Both the position numbers and the translations under genes were made by a program. Below the pieces are notes generated by a model, which had not been told where the DNA came from, did no database searches, and worked only from the letters and a program-made list of their open reading frames with translations. This document shows positions 1-8,689 of a DNA stretch of 63,563 bases, one piece after another. The stretch's first letter is position 1; the number at the start of each line of letters is the position of its first letter. The stretch covers positions 220,252 to 283,814 of the forward strand of contig JAUVFR010000001.1 in the NCBI GenBank assembly GCA_030594205.1, written 5' to 3'. This DNA is from Methanobacteriota archaeon (GTDB lineage: Archaea; Thermoplasmatota; Thermoplasmata; RBG-16-68-12; JAJISG01).

Positions 1-539
1 TAGATACCAAAGACCCATGGAGGAATCACAAACGTGGTGATGGAGAGCACGGTGAGGCCCCGGTCCATAGGACTCATGGCCCGATGGGCCATCTTCATCC
101 CCAGCCAGATCCCGAAAGCTGCGGCGATGATGTCCGCCGTGAAGAAGAGGATGAGGGTCCGGGGCAGGCGCTCCAGAATGATATCGGCAATCTGGTCGGA
201 GCCTGCCGCGTCCGTCAGGACGATGGCCCTGCCTAGTTTGAGTTGTAGCGCATCTATCGTATATCGTATGGTCTTCGGAAGGAAAGGTTCGTTCAGTCCC
301 CGGGCTTCCACCATCCCCTCAAACCGTACGCGGAAGATCTCTTCCTGGACGTCGTCTGGCAGGGCGGCGTAGTCTGGATCCGCGCGGAGCGATGTCCGCA
401 CCGCGAACGCGATCTGTCCCTTGAGAATCTCATCGATGAAGCCCCCGAAATTGGCGATGATGACGCTGACGTAGACGGCAAGAACCAGTGTGATTAGGAG
501 GAGAACCCCTCGTTTAATGAGGTACCTCCCAAAGGCCAC
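1..539 (-). CDS. ABC transporter permease, DppB/OppB-like (3' end beyond window)
   Basis: Reading the reverse strand from a GTG at 539 gives an uninterrupted frame to the window edge. The N-terminus has a short basic stretch, then a membrane helix (LLLITLVLAVYVSVIIANFGG), then a roughly 100-residue extracytoplasmic part, then a second helix and SMTFVIPPW-like residues (here SITTFVIPPWVFG). This order (first helix, long loop, second helix with the start of the conserved permease core) is that of the binding-protein-dependent peptide/nickel permease DppB/OppB family. In that family the protein forms half of the membrane channel of an importer. A TATA element lies just upstream (561-570), so the gene is probably the first of a leftward operon whose other members are outside the window. 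An in-frame stop at 561-563 limits the upstream extent. Substrate cannot be inferred. Confidence 0.75.
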   Translation of the reverse strand, partial: MAFGRYLIKRGVLLLITLVLAVYVSVIIANFGGFIDEILKGQIAFAVRTSLRADPDYAALPDDVQEEIFRVRFEGMVEARGLNEPFLPKTIRYTIDALQLKLGRAIVLTDAAGSDQIADIILERLPRTLILFFTADIIAAAFGIWLGMKMAHRAMSPMDRGLTVLSITTFVIPPWVFGI

Positions 540-560
540 AGAGTAATTAGACTTGAGTCG

Positions 561-570
561 CTATATAATC
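561..570 (-). promoter_or_regulatory. TATA box for the DppB-like permease
   Basis: The reverse strand reads GATTATATAG here, centred about 26 bp before the GTG at 539. The spacing implies a transcript starting at or next to the start codon. Confidence 0.6.
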
Positions 571-632
571 CTTCTCCCGAACGATTTCAGGCCCCCATTC
601 ACGCGGAAATCGAAGCCGTTGGCCGCCGACCC

Positions 633-1505
633 TCAGCGGTTCGGCACCTTGGCGATGAGGACGGCGAAGAGGACAAGAAGGCCAACGATCCACGCCGCGT
701 TAGCCCACACGACCACCTGCGGGAGGAGGGGATCGGCAGGCCAGATGACAAACATGAGATGGGCCGGCACGAAGGCTGCCGTGATTCCTTGATGGAGACC
801 CGTGAAGCTGACCACGTCGAACCACGCGGACTCGAACGTCAGGATGCCCTCGAGGCGGATGGCACCGATGAGCGCCGCAAGAAGGACGAAAGCCGTGGTT
901 CGTAGCAGGTTGGATCCCAACCATACCAGGGCGGAGAGAGGGCCCACAAACCCCGGGCCAAGGATTGTCCCGAACACCAAGCCGAGCAACAAATAGAGGG
1001 CGGCAAGGACCAGGTTGCCCCCGACGAAGGCCGCCACCAAGAGCAGGTCGACGGCCTCCCCGACCATTGCCTGAATCAAGAACGCCGCGGCAAGGCTGAG
1101 GGGAATCAGGGGCACCGCCAGCGCCGCCAGCAAGCCCGCGACCTTTCCTCCCGCCATGAACTGGTTGGGCGCCGGCTTGGAGAGCGCCAACGGGAGGAGG
1201 CCGGCGGACGCGTCGGACTCCAGGTTTTCACGCGCGAGGACCACGGGGATCAACGGCAGGATTACCGGCATGAAGAACGCCAAGGTGCTCAGCGCCCCGT
1301 CGGCTCCCCGCTGCCACAGCTGTAAGGTGGCGGGATCCGCCCCCGAAGCCGCGGCCTGGAGGGCGGCCTGGCCCAGAAGCCAGGCCAGGAACAGGGTGGC
1401 CGCAGCGAGGAATGCGATTGCAGCCGCCATCCGCGTGCTGAAAACCGAGCCCTTCAAGTCTTTGAGGAAGAAACCGACCAACGGCCTTGAAACACGCGCG
1501 AACAC
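633..1505 (-). CDS. ABC-2 type transporter permease
   Basis: This 290-residue, strongly hydrophobic protein has about six predicted membrane helices. A first helix lies near residues 25-45 and a pair lies near 85-135. It starts with GTG immediately after the stop of the ATPase gene (no gap), so the two are surely co-transcribed and translationally linked. An ATPase followed by a six-helix permease is the standard layout of ABC-2 exporters used for drug, lipid or polysaccharide efflux or for the NosFY/CcmAB type. No substrate-specific motif is visible. It ends about 95 bp before the divergent-looking region upstream of the DppB-like gene. Confidence 0.75.
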   Translation of the reverse strand: MFARVSRPLVGFFLKDLKGSVFSTRMAAAIAFLAAATLFLAWLLGQAALQAAASGADPATLQLWQRGADGALSTLAFFMPVILPLIPVVLARENLESDASAGLLPLALSKPAPNQFMAGGKVAGLLAALAVPLIPLSLAAAFLIQAMVGEAVDLLLVAAFVGGNLVLAALYLLLGLVFGTILGPGFVGPLSALVWLGSNLLRTTAFVLLAALIGAIRLEGILTFESAWFDVVSFTGLHQGITAAFVPAHLMFVIWPADPLLPQVVVWANAAWIVGLLVLFAVLIAKVPNR

Positions 1506-2444
1506 TCAGGCCCCCTCCTTCACGATGGCCCGGAAGACGTCCCCGAGGGTGATTTCGGCGGCCTCTACGGGGGCCGTGCCCTCCCCCTCCGCATCGAGCG
1601 TGTCACGGACCAATCCCACATTGACCCGCCCGGGATCCACGTAGATTACCGTGACGGTCGACGTCGGTTTGACCTCGACAACGCCTTTGAGCCCCTTGAG
1701 GGCCGTCAACGCGCCTGCGGACAAGTTGACTGCCTTGACGAAGATGCGAGCGTGCTTCCCCTCCCCTACCTGCCGAAGGAGGTCGGCTGTCGGGAAGGGA
1801 TCGGTCGCTCGCCCTTCCACTAGAATCGTGACTTGATCGCTCAGGTCCTGGACTTCGGAGAGCTGAGGAGACGCCATCACCATCGTCTTCCCACGCCTCT
1901 TCAGCTCCTCGAGTTTCCCCAGCAAGAAGGCACGGTCCTCCCCACTGATCCCCGTTAGAGGCTCATCCAGGAGCAAGACCTCCGGGTCCGCAAGGAGGGC
2001 TTGGGCCAGCACGAGCATCTTCTGGTGGCCCGCGGTATAGGTGGCGGGGCTCTCCTCCGAGTCCTCCGCAATCCCGAGAAACTCCGTGAGCTCGGCAATC
2101 CGGGCCTTCTCTCCGGACCCCGATAGGCCCGTTATCCTGGCCCAGAACCGCAAGTAGTCCGGGCCACTCGACCACCGCGCGAAGTCTGTCGTCTCGGGCA
2201 TGTATCCGATCTTCTTGCGGACCTCTCGCGTCTGCCCGACCGTGTCGAACCCATCGATGCTCACAGTCCCGGCCGTGGGCTTCAGGGCCGTGGCGAGCAT
2301 CCGCATCGTGGTGGTCTTGCCAGCGTTTACGAGTCCCAGGAGCCCGTGCATGGCCCCCCGTTCCACACGAAACGAGATGTCGTCGACCGCGGTGACGGGT
2401 TTTCTCCACCCGAATGTCTTGGAGAGCCCCTCCACCTCGATCAT
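1506..2444 (-). CDS. ABC transporter ATP-binding protein with degenerate motifs
   Basis: This is the ATPase partner of the following permease. A Walker A motif (GLVNAGKTT), a Q-loop region (GYMPETTDF) and a Walker B (LLLDEPLTGI) are visible. Two key motifs are unusual. The signature that is normally LSGGQ reads YTAGHQKM, and the switch position that normally carries His reads ASPQL. A C-terminal extension of about 80 residues follows the ATPase core, as in the CcmA/NatA class. I chose the ATG at 2444 (MIEVEGLSK) over the one at 2456, because a TATA element at 2465-2477 is centred about 27 bp upstream of it. The weakened catalytic motifs may mean slow or regulatory ATP hydrolysis; this is inference. 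Confidence 0.75.
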   Translation of the reverse strand: MIEVEGLSKTFGWRKPVTAVDDISFRVERGAMHGLLGLVNAGKTTTMRMLATALKPTAGTVSIDGFDTVGQTREVRKKIGYMPETTDFARWSSGPDYLRFWARITGLSGSGEKARIAELTEFLGIAEDSEESPATYTAGHQKMLVLAQALLADPEVLLLDEPLTGISGEDRAFLLGKLEELKRRGKTMVMASPQLSEVQDLSDQVTILVEGRATDPFPTADLLRQVGEGKHARIFVKAVNLSAGALTALKGLKGVVEVKPTSTVTVIYVDPGRVNVGLVRDTLDAEGEGTAPVEAAEITLGDVFRAIVKEGA

Positions 2445-2464
2445 GCCGGTGGGCATCCACGCTA

Positions 2465-2477
2465 ACGCTTAAATCTT
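2465..2477 (-). promoter_or_regulatory. TATA box for the ABC-2 transporter operon
   Basis: The reverse strand contains AAGATTTAAGCGT. Its centre is about 27 bp from the ATG at 2444 but only about 15 bp from the ATG at 2456, which favours the shorter protein. Confidence 0.5.
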
Positions 2478-2608
2478 CCACCGCGGCGACCTGGAGTCCG
2501 GTCCCTCCCGGATGGGACTAACTGGACTTGCAGCCGAAGCTGAACCTTTGAACGGACCCGGCAAGATTCTTAGATGCATCCCGCCTTCTCTCTAGCAATG
2601 GCGAGGTG

Positions 2609-3361
2609 ATGACCTTTCCCCGGCAGCGAGGCTTCCGTGCGGCGCCCCTCATGGCGGTGGGTCTCTTTGTCCTCGTCCTCACGATTCTGCCTGGGCACGC
2701 AATCGCCCGTTGCTTTGGGGTGCCCGAGGGCCTCGGCGACGAGCCTGCGGTCAACGCGTAATTCATGCGTTTCGAGATTGAGGCCGGGACGGGGTTCCAA
2801 GAACAGATCATCTTGGGCTTCCACGAGAACGCCACGGACGGGTTTGACCGACGCTACGACCAGTTCGCCCAGCCCTTCGACTTCCGGGCGGGGAGGGGGG
2901 AGGGGTTCGGACACGTGGCGTATTTCTTCTATCCCGAGAACGACCCGGAATCCGGGGGGCTCATTGAGAATGAGCCATCGCCCTCCCGCCTGCGTATCAG
3001 CACCGTCCGGCCCCGCTTGGACATGGCCTGGCCCCTGCGAATCGCCTATCTCTTTGACCAGGACACGCAGATCGAGATCCGTTGGAACACCTCGGAGGCC
3101 CGCGGCCTCGAGGGCTTCAACGTGAGCCTCCATGTTCCGCTGGGCCAGTGGATTTCCCTGACGGAGGAGTCGAGCCACATCTTCAATGCCTCCTTGGGCA
3201 TCCATCCGTTCCTCGTGGACGCCCATGGCCCTCCTGGGAGCCTTCCTGCGGAAGAGCCCCCCGCGTCTGATACCCTCGTCCTGGTGGGCAGCTTCGCCGC
3301 CTACGGAGCCGTCATCGCCATCATTTTGGGACTCCGATGGATGAAGAGACGGCAGGCGTAG
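2609..3361 (+). pseudogene. membrane-anchored surface protein interrupted by an in-frame TAA
   Basis: The first 50 codons from ATG 2609 encode a textbook signal peptide (basic start, hydrophobic AVGLFVLVLTILPGHAIA). They end in TAA at 2759-2761. The same frame continues immediately afterwards for about 200 codons to 3361 with an extracytoplasmic-looking domain and a single C-terminal helix (VGSFAAYGAVIAIILGL) followed by a basic stop-transfer tail. The part after the stop would otherwise be a secreted protein without a signal peptide. The simplest reading is one surface protein broken by a nonsense mutation or a sequencing error. An alternative is translation of the body from ATG 2765. I do not recognise the ectodomain. 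Confidence 0.6.
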
Positions 3362-3418
3362 AGGGCGGCCCCAACGCATACGAATGGTTGATATCGCCGC
3401 CGCGGACTTCCCTCTCCG

Positions 3419-4153
3419 ATGCCCCGCTATCGGGTTGTCCTGGTCGAGCCACGCGAAGGGGGAAATGTCGGGGCCGTCGCGCGCATCATGGCCAATCTGG
3501 GCTACGAGGACTTGGTCCTGGTGGACCCGGGGTCGCTCGCGGGGGCTTACCGTCGTGCCATGCACGGTCGGTTCGTGTTGAAGAGGGCAGAGACGGCGCC
3601 TGACCTCCGGACCGCCATCGCGGATGCCGACCTGGTTGTGGGCACGACGGCGATTCCGAGTTCGAAGGAGGAGGCCTTTCATCGTCACGCTCTGACACCG
3701 TGGGACATGGCCGCCGGCATGCAGCAGGTCGGGGGAACCGTTGCCCTCCTCTTTGGGAGGGAGGACTTCGGCCTCTACAACAGGGAGCTCGATCGAGTTG
3801 ACGTACTGGTCCATATCCCGTCCCGGCCCGAATACCCGGTGCTGAACCTCTCTCACGCCGCGGGTATCGTCCTGTATGAGCTCTACAAGGCCGAAGAGAG
3901 GCCCACGTTAGACCCGCCTCGCGCAGCCTCCGGTCCCGAGAAGGAGAGGCTCCATCAGACCTTCCGGGAGTTTCTGGCCGCCACCCGTTATCCGGCCCAC
4001 AGACGGAGGAGGACCGCCGTTCTGTTTCGCCGTCTCCTCGGTCGCGCCGCCCCTTCCAAATGGGAGTTCCACGCCCTGATGGGGGTCTTTCGGGGCGCCA
4101 CCAAGGCGATCAGTCGGACGTCGGGATCCCCAGGGCCCGGTCCGTCTTCCTGA
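3419..4153 (+). CDS. SPOUT RNA 2'-O-methyltransferase, TrmJ/SpoU-like
   Basis: The 244-residue protein carries the three SpoU family motifs. Motif 1 is the N-terminal EPREGGNVGAVARIMANLG, motif 2 is ALLFGREDFGL and motif 3 is VLNLSHAAGIVLYELY. These form the trefoil-knot SAM site and place the protein closest to TrmJ, which methylates the ribose of tRNA position 32. Archaeal TrmJ proteins have this length. A C-terminal basic segment of about 80 residues (ATRYPAHRRRRTAVLFRRLLG) probably contributes to RNA binding. The 3' end overlaps the end of the convergent GAPDH gene by about 44 bp. Exact target nucleotide is inferred from the family only. Confidence 0.85.
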   Translation: MPRYRVVLVEPREGGNVGAVARIMANLGYEDLVLVDPGSLAGAYRRAMHGRFVLKRAETAPDLRTAIADADLVVGTTAIPSSKEEAFHRHALTPWDMAAGMQQVGGTVALLFGREDFGLYNRELDRVDVLVHIPSRPEYPVLNLSHAAGIVLYELYKAEERPTLDPPRAASGPEKERLHQTFREFLAATRYPAHRRRRTAVLFRRLLGRAAPSKWEFHALMGVFRGATKAISRTSGSPGPGPSS

Positions 4154-5123
4154 TGCTTCGGTCCTTCTCAGACTCCATCTCGAGCATGGCCCGAATCGCA
4201 TCCACGTTCTCCGGAATCACGTCGGCCTCTTGATGGACGGCCTGGAAGTAGTAGAGCGTGTGGTTCTGCACGTGGACCCCCTCCTCCCACACCACGATCT
4301 CGTAGAGGTCCGACCGAGGGCGCTGGAGGTCTCGCGCGAGCTCCATGATCTGGGCCGTGGACGTGATGCCCTCGGCCCCCCGGACGAAGCGGAGGCGCGG
4401 GGCCCCCCGCCAGACCTCTAGGACCTCCTCCGTCGTCGCCTCCCCCTCCAGGTCCACGGTCACGGCGTGGACGTGCATCATCGTGGTGGGGACTTTCAGG
4501 GCGATGGTTTGGATGGGCAAGCCTTCGAGCACGCTCCGGACGTCGGGCCCGTGGTGGGAGGGCACGCGGAGCTCAGGCACGATCGCGTTGATGGGCCCGC
4601 GCGTCGTGTCCCCCGGGTCGGCGGCCCGCCGGACCATGACGGCGTTGACGTTCTCCACCCCGAACCGGGATTGCAGCGGGTACAGCGTCCGAATCAGGCC
4701 GGTCGTGTTGCACGAAGGGACGCGGAGGCGGTTCGCCCCGAGCGCCGCCTTGTAGTTGACGTTCGCGTTGAAGGACAGGCCGGTGAGCGCGTGCTTCTCA
4801 CCCCCCTGCCAGACCGCCTTCACTCTGGCTTCATCGTAGATCGGCCGGTAGCCGCTTCCTTTCGGCGTGCCATCTAGGACGACGTCCGCCTCGCCGAGCA
4901 GGTCCTCCAACGTGCCCTCCGGCTCGATGCCGACCTCCCTGAACGCGGCCTGGTGCGCCTTTGCCGTATAGAGGGGGTATCCGCGGGCGACGGCCGTGCG
5001 CGCTTCGAAGGTCGGTCGTGTCTTCGTGACGCCCACGATCTCCATGTCGTCCTGGGCGGCGACGGCGTCCGCCAGGCGCTTGCCCACCGTACCGTACCCG
5101 TTGATGGCGACCTTGGCCGGCAT
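4110..5123 (-). CDS. gap: type II (archaeal) glyceraldehyde-3-phosphate dehydrogenase
   Basis: The protein interconverts glyceraldehyde 3-phosphate and 1,3-bisphosphoglycerate with NAD(P)+ in the cytoplasm. The N-terminal Rossmann motif is KVAINGYGTVGKRLADAV, and the catalytic cysteine lies in VPSCNTTGL, both characteristic of the archaeal type II enzyme. The C-terminal part (DLYEIVVWEEGV) also fits. Length (337 residues) is normal. I chose the ATG at 5123 because homologues begin MxKVAINGYG, and a TATA-like GGTTTTAACC lies about 30 bp upstream; a GTG at 5132 is an alternative. Its 3' end overlaps the TrmJ-like gene in convergent orientation. Confidence 0.93.
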   Translation of the reverse strand: MPAKVAINGYGTVGKRLADAVAAQDDMEIVGVTKTRPTFEARTAVARGYPLYTAKAHQAAFREVGIEPEGTLEDLLGEADVVLDGTPKGSGYRPIYDEARVKAVWQGGEKHALTGLSFNANVNYKAALGANRLRVPSCNTTGLIRTLYPLQSRFGVENVNAVMVRRAADPGDTTRGPINAIVPELRVPSHHGPDVRSVLEGLPIQTIALKVPTTMMHVHAVTVDLEGEATTEEVLEVWRGAPRLRFVRGAEGITSTAQIMELARDLQRPRSDLYEIVVWEEGVHVQNHTLYYFQAVHQEADVIPENVDAIRAMLEMESEKDRSIRKTDRALGIPTSD

Positions 5124-5166
5124 GCGCCCCACGGAGGAACTACCGCGGAAGGTTAAAACCCGTGGT

Positions 5167-6144
5167 TCAGTCCCGGGGGAGGTAGAGCTCCCGTCGGATC
5201 CGGGGCACCATGGCCATCAGGACCGCCGCCTCCGTGAGCTCCTCTCGTGTCAGGCGGTCCTCCGTGAGGAAACCGATCGCTCCCTCCTTTCGCCCGATGT
5301 CCGGGATCCCCGCGAGGCGTTCCAGCGCCTCGCCCACGGTTCGGCCGCGCTTGACTTCATCCAGGACCACGGGTGGATGCTGGAACCCCGGCCCTGCTCC
5401 AAGGGTGAGTCGGCCGGCGCGGTCAATCACCGCGCAGAACTGCACGTCCCACGTGATCTCGGTCCCCTCCTGCCCCACCAGCCCGGCCTCGATGCCGACC
5501 CCCAGGTCCGCCTCCTCCCGAACCGCCCGGGCACGGGCAATGGCGCCTTGGAGGGCCTCGGCGCCGACGGGCTGGGGCGGAACTTCCGAGTCCGTCTCAT
5601 GGCCTTCGACGTCCACGTGGTCGAAGATGCGTCCGAAGACGCGCTTCACGGCCTCGATCTTCGCGGGATTCGTCGTCCCTACCCTGACCTGCACGGTCCG
5701 CAAGAGCTTGCCCGTCGGGTCGATTTCGCCGTTCCGGACGCGTGTGGAAGAGATTCGCAGACCGTCCTCCGCGGGCAGGTACGGGACCGTCAGGATCTCG
5801 AGGGAGGGAAACCCCCGTTTCTCCCGAGCCGCACTCAAGTCGCGTGCCGTCTCCTCCGTTTCGGGGGACACCACGATGCCTTGTAGGTCCTCGATGCGGT
5901 CCGCGGGTCCGAACCGCTGATGGATCTCTTCGATGCGGTATTGCGTCCATCCGCGGTCCTTCAGGTACCTCTCCAGGTTCCGTTTTCGTTCGGGGAAGGA
6001 GGCAATGTTGCCTTCCTTACGGGCCGCCATCTCATCCGACGCGAGGCCGATCAGGACTTCCTCCGCCACATCGAAGGCCTTGCCTAGGAGCACCGCGTGT
6101 CCATCGTGGATCGGGTCGAAGGTTCCCCCCAAGGCGACTTTCAT
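5167..6144 (-). CDS. phosphopantetheine adenylyltransferase fused to a DUF84 (ITPase/XTPase-like) domain
   Basis: Two domains are visible. Residues about 1-145 form the archaeal-type phosphopantetheine adenylyltransferase, with the nucleotidyltransferase motif GGTFDPIHDGH near the start and RISSTRVRNGEID near the end. It transfers AMP from ATP to 4'-phosphopantetheine in CoA synthesis. Residues about 150-325 match DUF84 (YjjX-type inosine/xanthosine triphosphatase), starting VRVGTTNPAKIEAVKRVF, with GIEAGL and the GFLTEDRLTREE end. The fusion joins a biosynthetic nucleotidyltransferase to a nucleotide-pool cleaning enzyme. I used ATG 6144 (MKVALGG), which starts the domain cleanly; a start 10 codons earlier is possible. 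Confidence 0.85.
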   Translation of the reverse strand: MKVALGGTFDPIHDGHAVLLGKAFDVAEEVLIGLASDEMAARKEGNIASFPERKRNLERYLKDRGWTQYRIEEIHQRFGPADRIEDLQGIVVSPETEETARDLSAAREKRGFPSLEILTVPYLPAEDGLRISSTRVRNGEIDPTGKLLRTVQVRVGTTNPAKIEAVKRVFGRIFDHVDVEGHETDSEVPPQPVGAEALQGAIARARAVREEADLGVGIEAGLVGQEGTEITWDVQFCAVIDRAGRLTLGAGPGFQHPPVVLDEVKRGRTVGEALERLAGIPDIGRKEGAIGFLTEDRLTREELTEAAVLMAMVPRIRRELYLPRD

Positions 6145-6319
6145 GAGATCCACGCTCGCCGGGAAAGGGGGCATCGAGGGTCGGGGACGGGGGCCTTCGG
6201 CGGCGTGGGCGGGGGCACCGAAAGATTCTCAAGCGTTATGCTCAGATTAGTAAAACGTTTCGGAAGCATTAAGTACCTAGACCCGCGATAATCGCGTATC
6301 TCCCCCACCTGAGGCACTC

Positions 6320-6550
6320 ATGAGGAAGCTGGGCACCATTAAAGACTTCTCCTACCGAGGCGACCTCTTGGTCCAGGCGACCTTCGCACCGGCTCCCGGT
6401 GCCGGGGTCCTCGATCATCGCAAGCGGAACCTCGGGCGGGTCGTCCGTGTCTTTGGCCCGGTCCGGGCCCCTTACGTCACGGTGAAGCCGACGAAGCAGC
6501 CCAAGCTCAGCCTCCTTGGCTCGGGGGTTTACATGGAGGAACCGAAATGA
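6320..6550 (+). CDS. gar1: H/ACA ribonucleoprotein component Gar1
   Basis: A 76-residue small beta-barrel protein with the Gar1 core pattern: [17 protein letters not shown], then [18 protein letters not shown]. Gar1 binds Cbf5 in the H/ACA RNP, which converts uridine to pseudouridine in rRNA under guide-RNA direction. The stop overlaps the start of the tfb gene (ATGA), and the gar1-tfb pair is a widely conserved archaeal gene order, which supports both calls. It lacks the glycine-arginine tails of the eukaryotic protein, as expected for archaea. A TATA-like CATTAAGTAC occurs about 50 bp upstream. Confidence 0.9.
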   Translation: MRKLGTIKDFSYRGDLLVQATFAPAPGAGVLDHRKRNLGRVVRVFGPVRAPYVTVKPTKQPKLSLLGSGVYMEEPK

Positions 6551-7482
6551 AGCGGAAAACCGTGGAGCAGGTCGAGGAACCCGCCCACTGCCCCGAGTGC
6601 GGGAGTGCGAACCTGGCGTACGACGAGACGCGCGGCGAGCTGGTCTGCCAGGAGTGCGGGCTCGTAATCGATGAGGGCATCATCGACCAGGGCCCCGAGT
6701 GGCGCGCCTTTGACTTGGAGCAGGGACAAAAGCGCGCTCGCACGGGGGCGCCCATGACCTACACGATCCACGACAAGGGCCTCTCGACCACCATCGGCTG
6801 GAAGAACAAGGACTCCTACGGGAGGACGATCCCGACCAAGAACCGGGCCCAGCTCTACCGGCTGCGCAAATGGCAACGGCGGATTCGGGTGAGCAACGCG
6901 ACGGAGCGGAACCTGGCCTACGCCCTGAGCGAGCTCGATCGGATGGCCAGCGGAATGGGACTGCCGAGGAACGTCCGAGAGACGGCGGCGGTGATCTATC
7001 GAAAGGCCGTGAACAAGAACCTCATCCGCGGGCGCTCCATCGAAGGGGTCGTGGCGGCCTCCCTCTACGCCGCCTGCCGCCAGAACGGCGTTCCAAGAAC
7101 CCTCGACGAAATTGCCAACGCCTCCCACGTCACGCGGAAGGAGATCGGCCGGACCTATCGGTTCATGACCCGGGAGTTGAAGCTCAGGCTCATGCCTACC
7201 CGGCCCCAGGACTACGTGTCACGCTTCTGCAGCGAACTCAAGCTGTCCGGAGCGGTGCAGTCCAGGGCCATGGACATCCTGAAGGATGCGACGGACAAGG
7301 AACTCACCTCCGGCCGGGGGCCCACGGGGGTCGCGGCCGCCGCAATCTATGTCGCCTCCATCTTGGGCAACGAGCGCCGCACCCAGAGAGAAGTGGCCGA
7401 TGTCGCGGGGGTGACCGAGGTCACGATTCGCAACCGCTACAAGGAGCTCACCGACAAGCTCAGCATCGACGTAGAGCTCTAG
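6547..7482 (+). CDS. tfb: transcription initiation factor B (TFB)
   Basis: TFB bridges TBP on the TATA box and RNA polymerase. The N-terminal zinc ribbon (CPECGSANL...CQECGLVI) is followed by the B-reader/linker region with WRAFD. Two cyclin-fold repeats follow, about residues 115-205 and 210-305. Each repeat has the expected helices ([20 protein letters not shown] in the first, [16 protein letters not shown] in the second). The C-terminus ends with the recognition helix region [11 protein letters not shown], which contacts the BRE. Length of 311 residues is normal. It is co-transcribed with gar1. Confidence 0.97.
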   Translation: MKRKTVEQVEEPAHCPECGSANLAYDETRGELVCQECGLVIDEGIIDQGPEWRAFDLEQGQKRARTGAPMTYTIHDKGLSTTIGWKNKDSYGRTIPTKNRAQLYRLRKWQRRIRVSNATERNLAYALSELDRMASGMGLPRNVRETAAVIYRKAVNKNLIRGRSIEGVVAASLYAACRQNGVPRTLDEIANASHVTRKEIGRTYRFMTRELKLRLMPTRPQDYVSRFCSELKLSGAVQSRAMDILKDATDKELTSGRGPTGVAAAAIYVASILGNERRTQREVADVAGVTEVTIRNRYKELTDKLSIDVEL

Positions 7483-7484
7483 CC

Positions 7485-8147
7485 TTAAAAGAAGGGGCGA
7501 AAGCGGTCGAGGAGCTCCATATCTTCCAGGAGCTCCCGAGTCTTGCTGGGTCGTTCCACCAGAAAGAGACGGGCCAGGTCCTTCGGCGTGTCGACGTCTA
7601 ATCCGCCCTGGAGCAGGTCCACCACCGAGGCCGGGACGTCCTTTCGCATCGCCTCCTCCAGATGAGCCAGATGGTCGTCGTCCTCGAAACGGGGCTCGAT
7701 GACATCCGGGGGCGAGGTGACCAGGATGGAGGTCCCGGGGCCGATGGTGGAGGGGACCACCAGGACCGAGGGGCCCTCGGGGACGCGCCCAAGAAGGTAG
7801 CTCAAGTCGTCGGACGTCAGGAGGGGCAGGTCGCTGGGGAGGGAGACGAGGGTGTCGCCCCCCCGCTCCTGGGCGAACCGCACACCGAGGTGAAAGGCGG
7901 TATCCATGTCCTGGGGGTCGGTCTCCTTGATGGGCAAGAGGCCCCGCTCTTTCGCACGCGCCAGCACCTCATCCTCCGGACTGACCACGGCGGTCTGACT
8001 GAGCTCCGGGCAACCCTGGGCCGCGTTGGTCACGTCCTCGAACATGGCCTTGGTGAGAGCCCTCCGCTCTCCCACGTTCAGCACCGAGGCCAGTTTCGGC
8101 CTGGTCTCGTGAAAGCTCTTCAGGATTATCGTACCCACCGTCGTCAT
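7485..8147 (-). CDS. cofC: 2-phospho-L-lactate guanylyltransferase-like protein (coenzyme F420 synthesis)
   Basis: CofC activates 2-phospho-L-lactate (or phosphoenolpyruvate) with GTP for coenzyme F420 biosynthesis. The 220-residue frame has the CofC pattern: TIILKSFHETRPKLASVL at the N-terminus (nucleotide-binding), SLPSDLPLLTSDDL in the middle (the metal-binding Asp region) and GLDVDTPKDLARLFL near the end. I placed the start at ATG 8147 (MTTVGTIILK), preceded by a purine-rich GGAGGGAG, rather than 20 codons upstream. Its 3' end abuts tfb in convergent orientation with a 2-bp gap. The neighbouring pyridoxamine-oxidase-fold protein could be an F420 user, but that is inference. Confidence 0.82.
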   Translation of the reverse strand: MTTVGTIILKSFHETRPKLASVLNVGERRALTKAMFEDVTNAAQGCPELSQTAVVSPEDEVLARAKERGLLPIKETDPQDMDTAFHLGVRFAQERGGDTLVSLPSDLPLLTSDDLSYLLGRVPEGPSVLVVPSTIGPGTSILVTSPPDVIEPRFEDDDHLAHLEEAMRKDVPASVVDLLQGGLDVDTPKDLARLFLVERPSKTRELLEDMELLDRFRPFF

Positions 8148-8245
8148 CCGGGCTCCCTCCGATGCGGGCCTCCCAACACAGGGGCCGCATGAGATAACGG
8201 GGGCCACGCTACTTAACGCATCGCCGTCGCGGGTGACGCCGGCCT

Positions 8246-8632
8246 CTATCCGAGGTCGCGAACACGAGCGGCGTCGATCTTGACCAGAGGGCCTTGAATT
8301 TCCTCTGGGGGATGGTCAGGGTACTTCGCCGCCATCGCTTCCCAGACGCCCTGGGACTCCCGTTCGCTGCGCACCCACTGCGCCAGTCCTTGGACGACAA
8401 AGCCCCCCAACGCCCCGTCCTCGGACACGTCGGCGAGGACGGCAAGGCGTCGGTTGGCGTGCAGGTGCGTGACCTGCTCGGATTCCGCGGGCGAGGTGAA
8501 GTAGAGGGAGGTCCCGTCGAAGTAGAAGCGGACGGGCGCGCTGAAGGGGTCTCCGCGAGGCGAGATCGTGGCCACCCGGAGGCTCCGGACCTGGTCCAAG
8601 ATTTTCAACTGCCGTGGCGTCCACTCCGTCAT
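8246..8632 (-). CDS. pyridoxamine 5'-phosphate oxidase-fold protein, possible F420 or flavin oxidoreductase
   Basis: A 128-residue split-barrel flavin/F420-binding protein. The pattern LRVATISPRGDPFSAPVRFYFDGTSLYFTSP is typical of the PNPOx-like/F420-dependent reductase superfamily, as is LHANRRLAVLADV further on. The ATG at 8632 is favoured because the TATA element AGCTATATTTATCG (8655-8668) lies about 29 bp before it. The longer frame beginning at 8689 would have to start upstream of that TATA. It sits beside cofC in the same orientation. Cofactor identity cannot be told from the sequence by eye. Confidence 0.75.
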   Translation of the reverse strand: MTEWTPRQLKILDQVRSLRVATISPRGDPFSAPVRFYFDGTSLYFTSPAESEQVTHLHANRRLAVLADVSEDGALGGFVVQGLAQWVRSERESQGVWEAMAAKYPDHPPEEIQGPLVKIDAARVRDLG

Positions 8633-8654
8633 GGCTCCTTTCTCAACTTCCGCG

Positions 8655-8668
8655 CGATAAATATAGCT
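8655..8668 (-). promoter_or_regulatory. TATA box for the PNPOx-fold gene
   Basis: The reverse strand reads AGCTATATTTATCG, centred about 29 bp upstream of ATG 8632. It fixes the start of that gene. Confidence 0.6.
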
Positions 8669-8689
8669 AAGGGCCGGGTCTGAAAGCAC

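Noticed and set aside
2570-3856. 428-codon minus-strand frame across the interrupted surface gene and TrmJ-like gene
   Set aside because: It is antisense to the real TrmJ-like gene with complete SpoU motifs.
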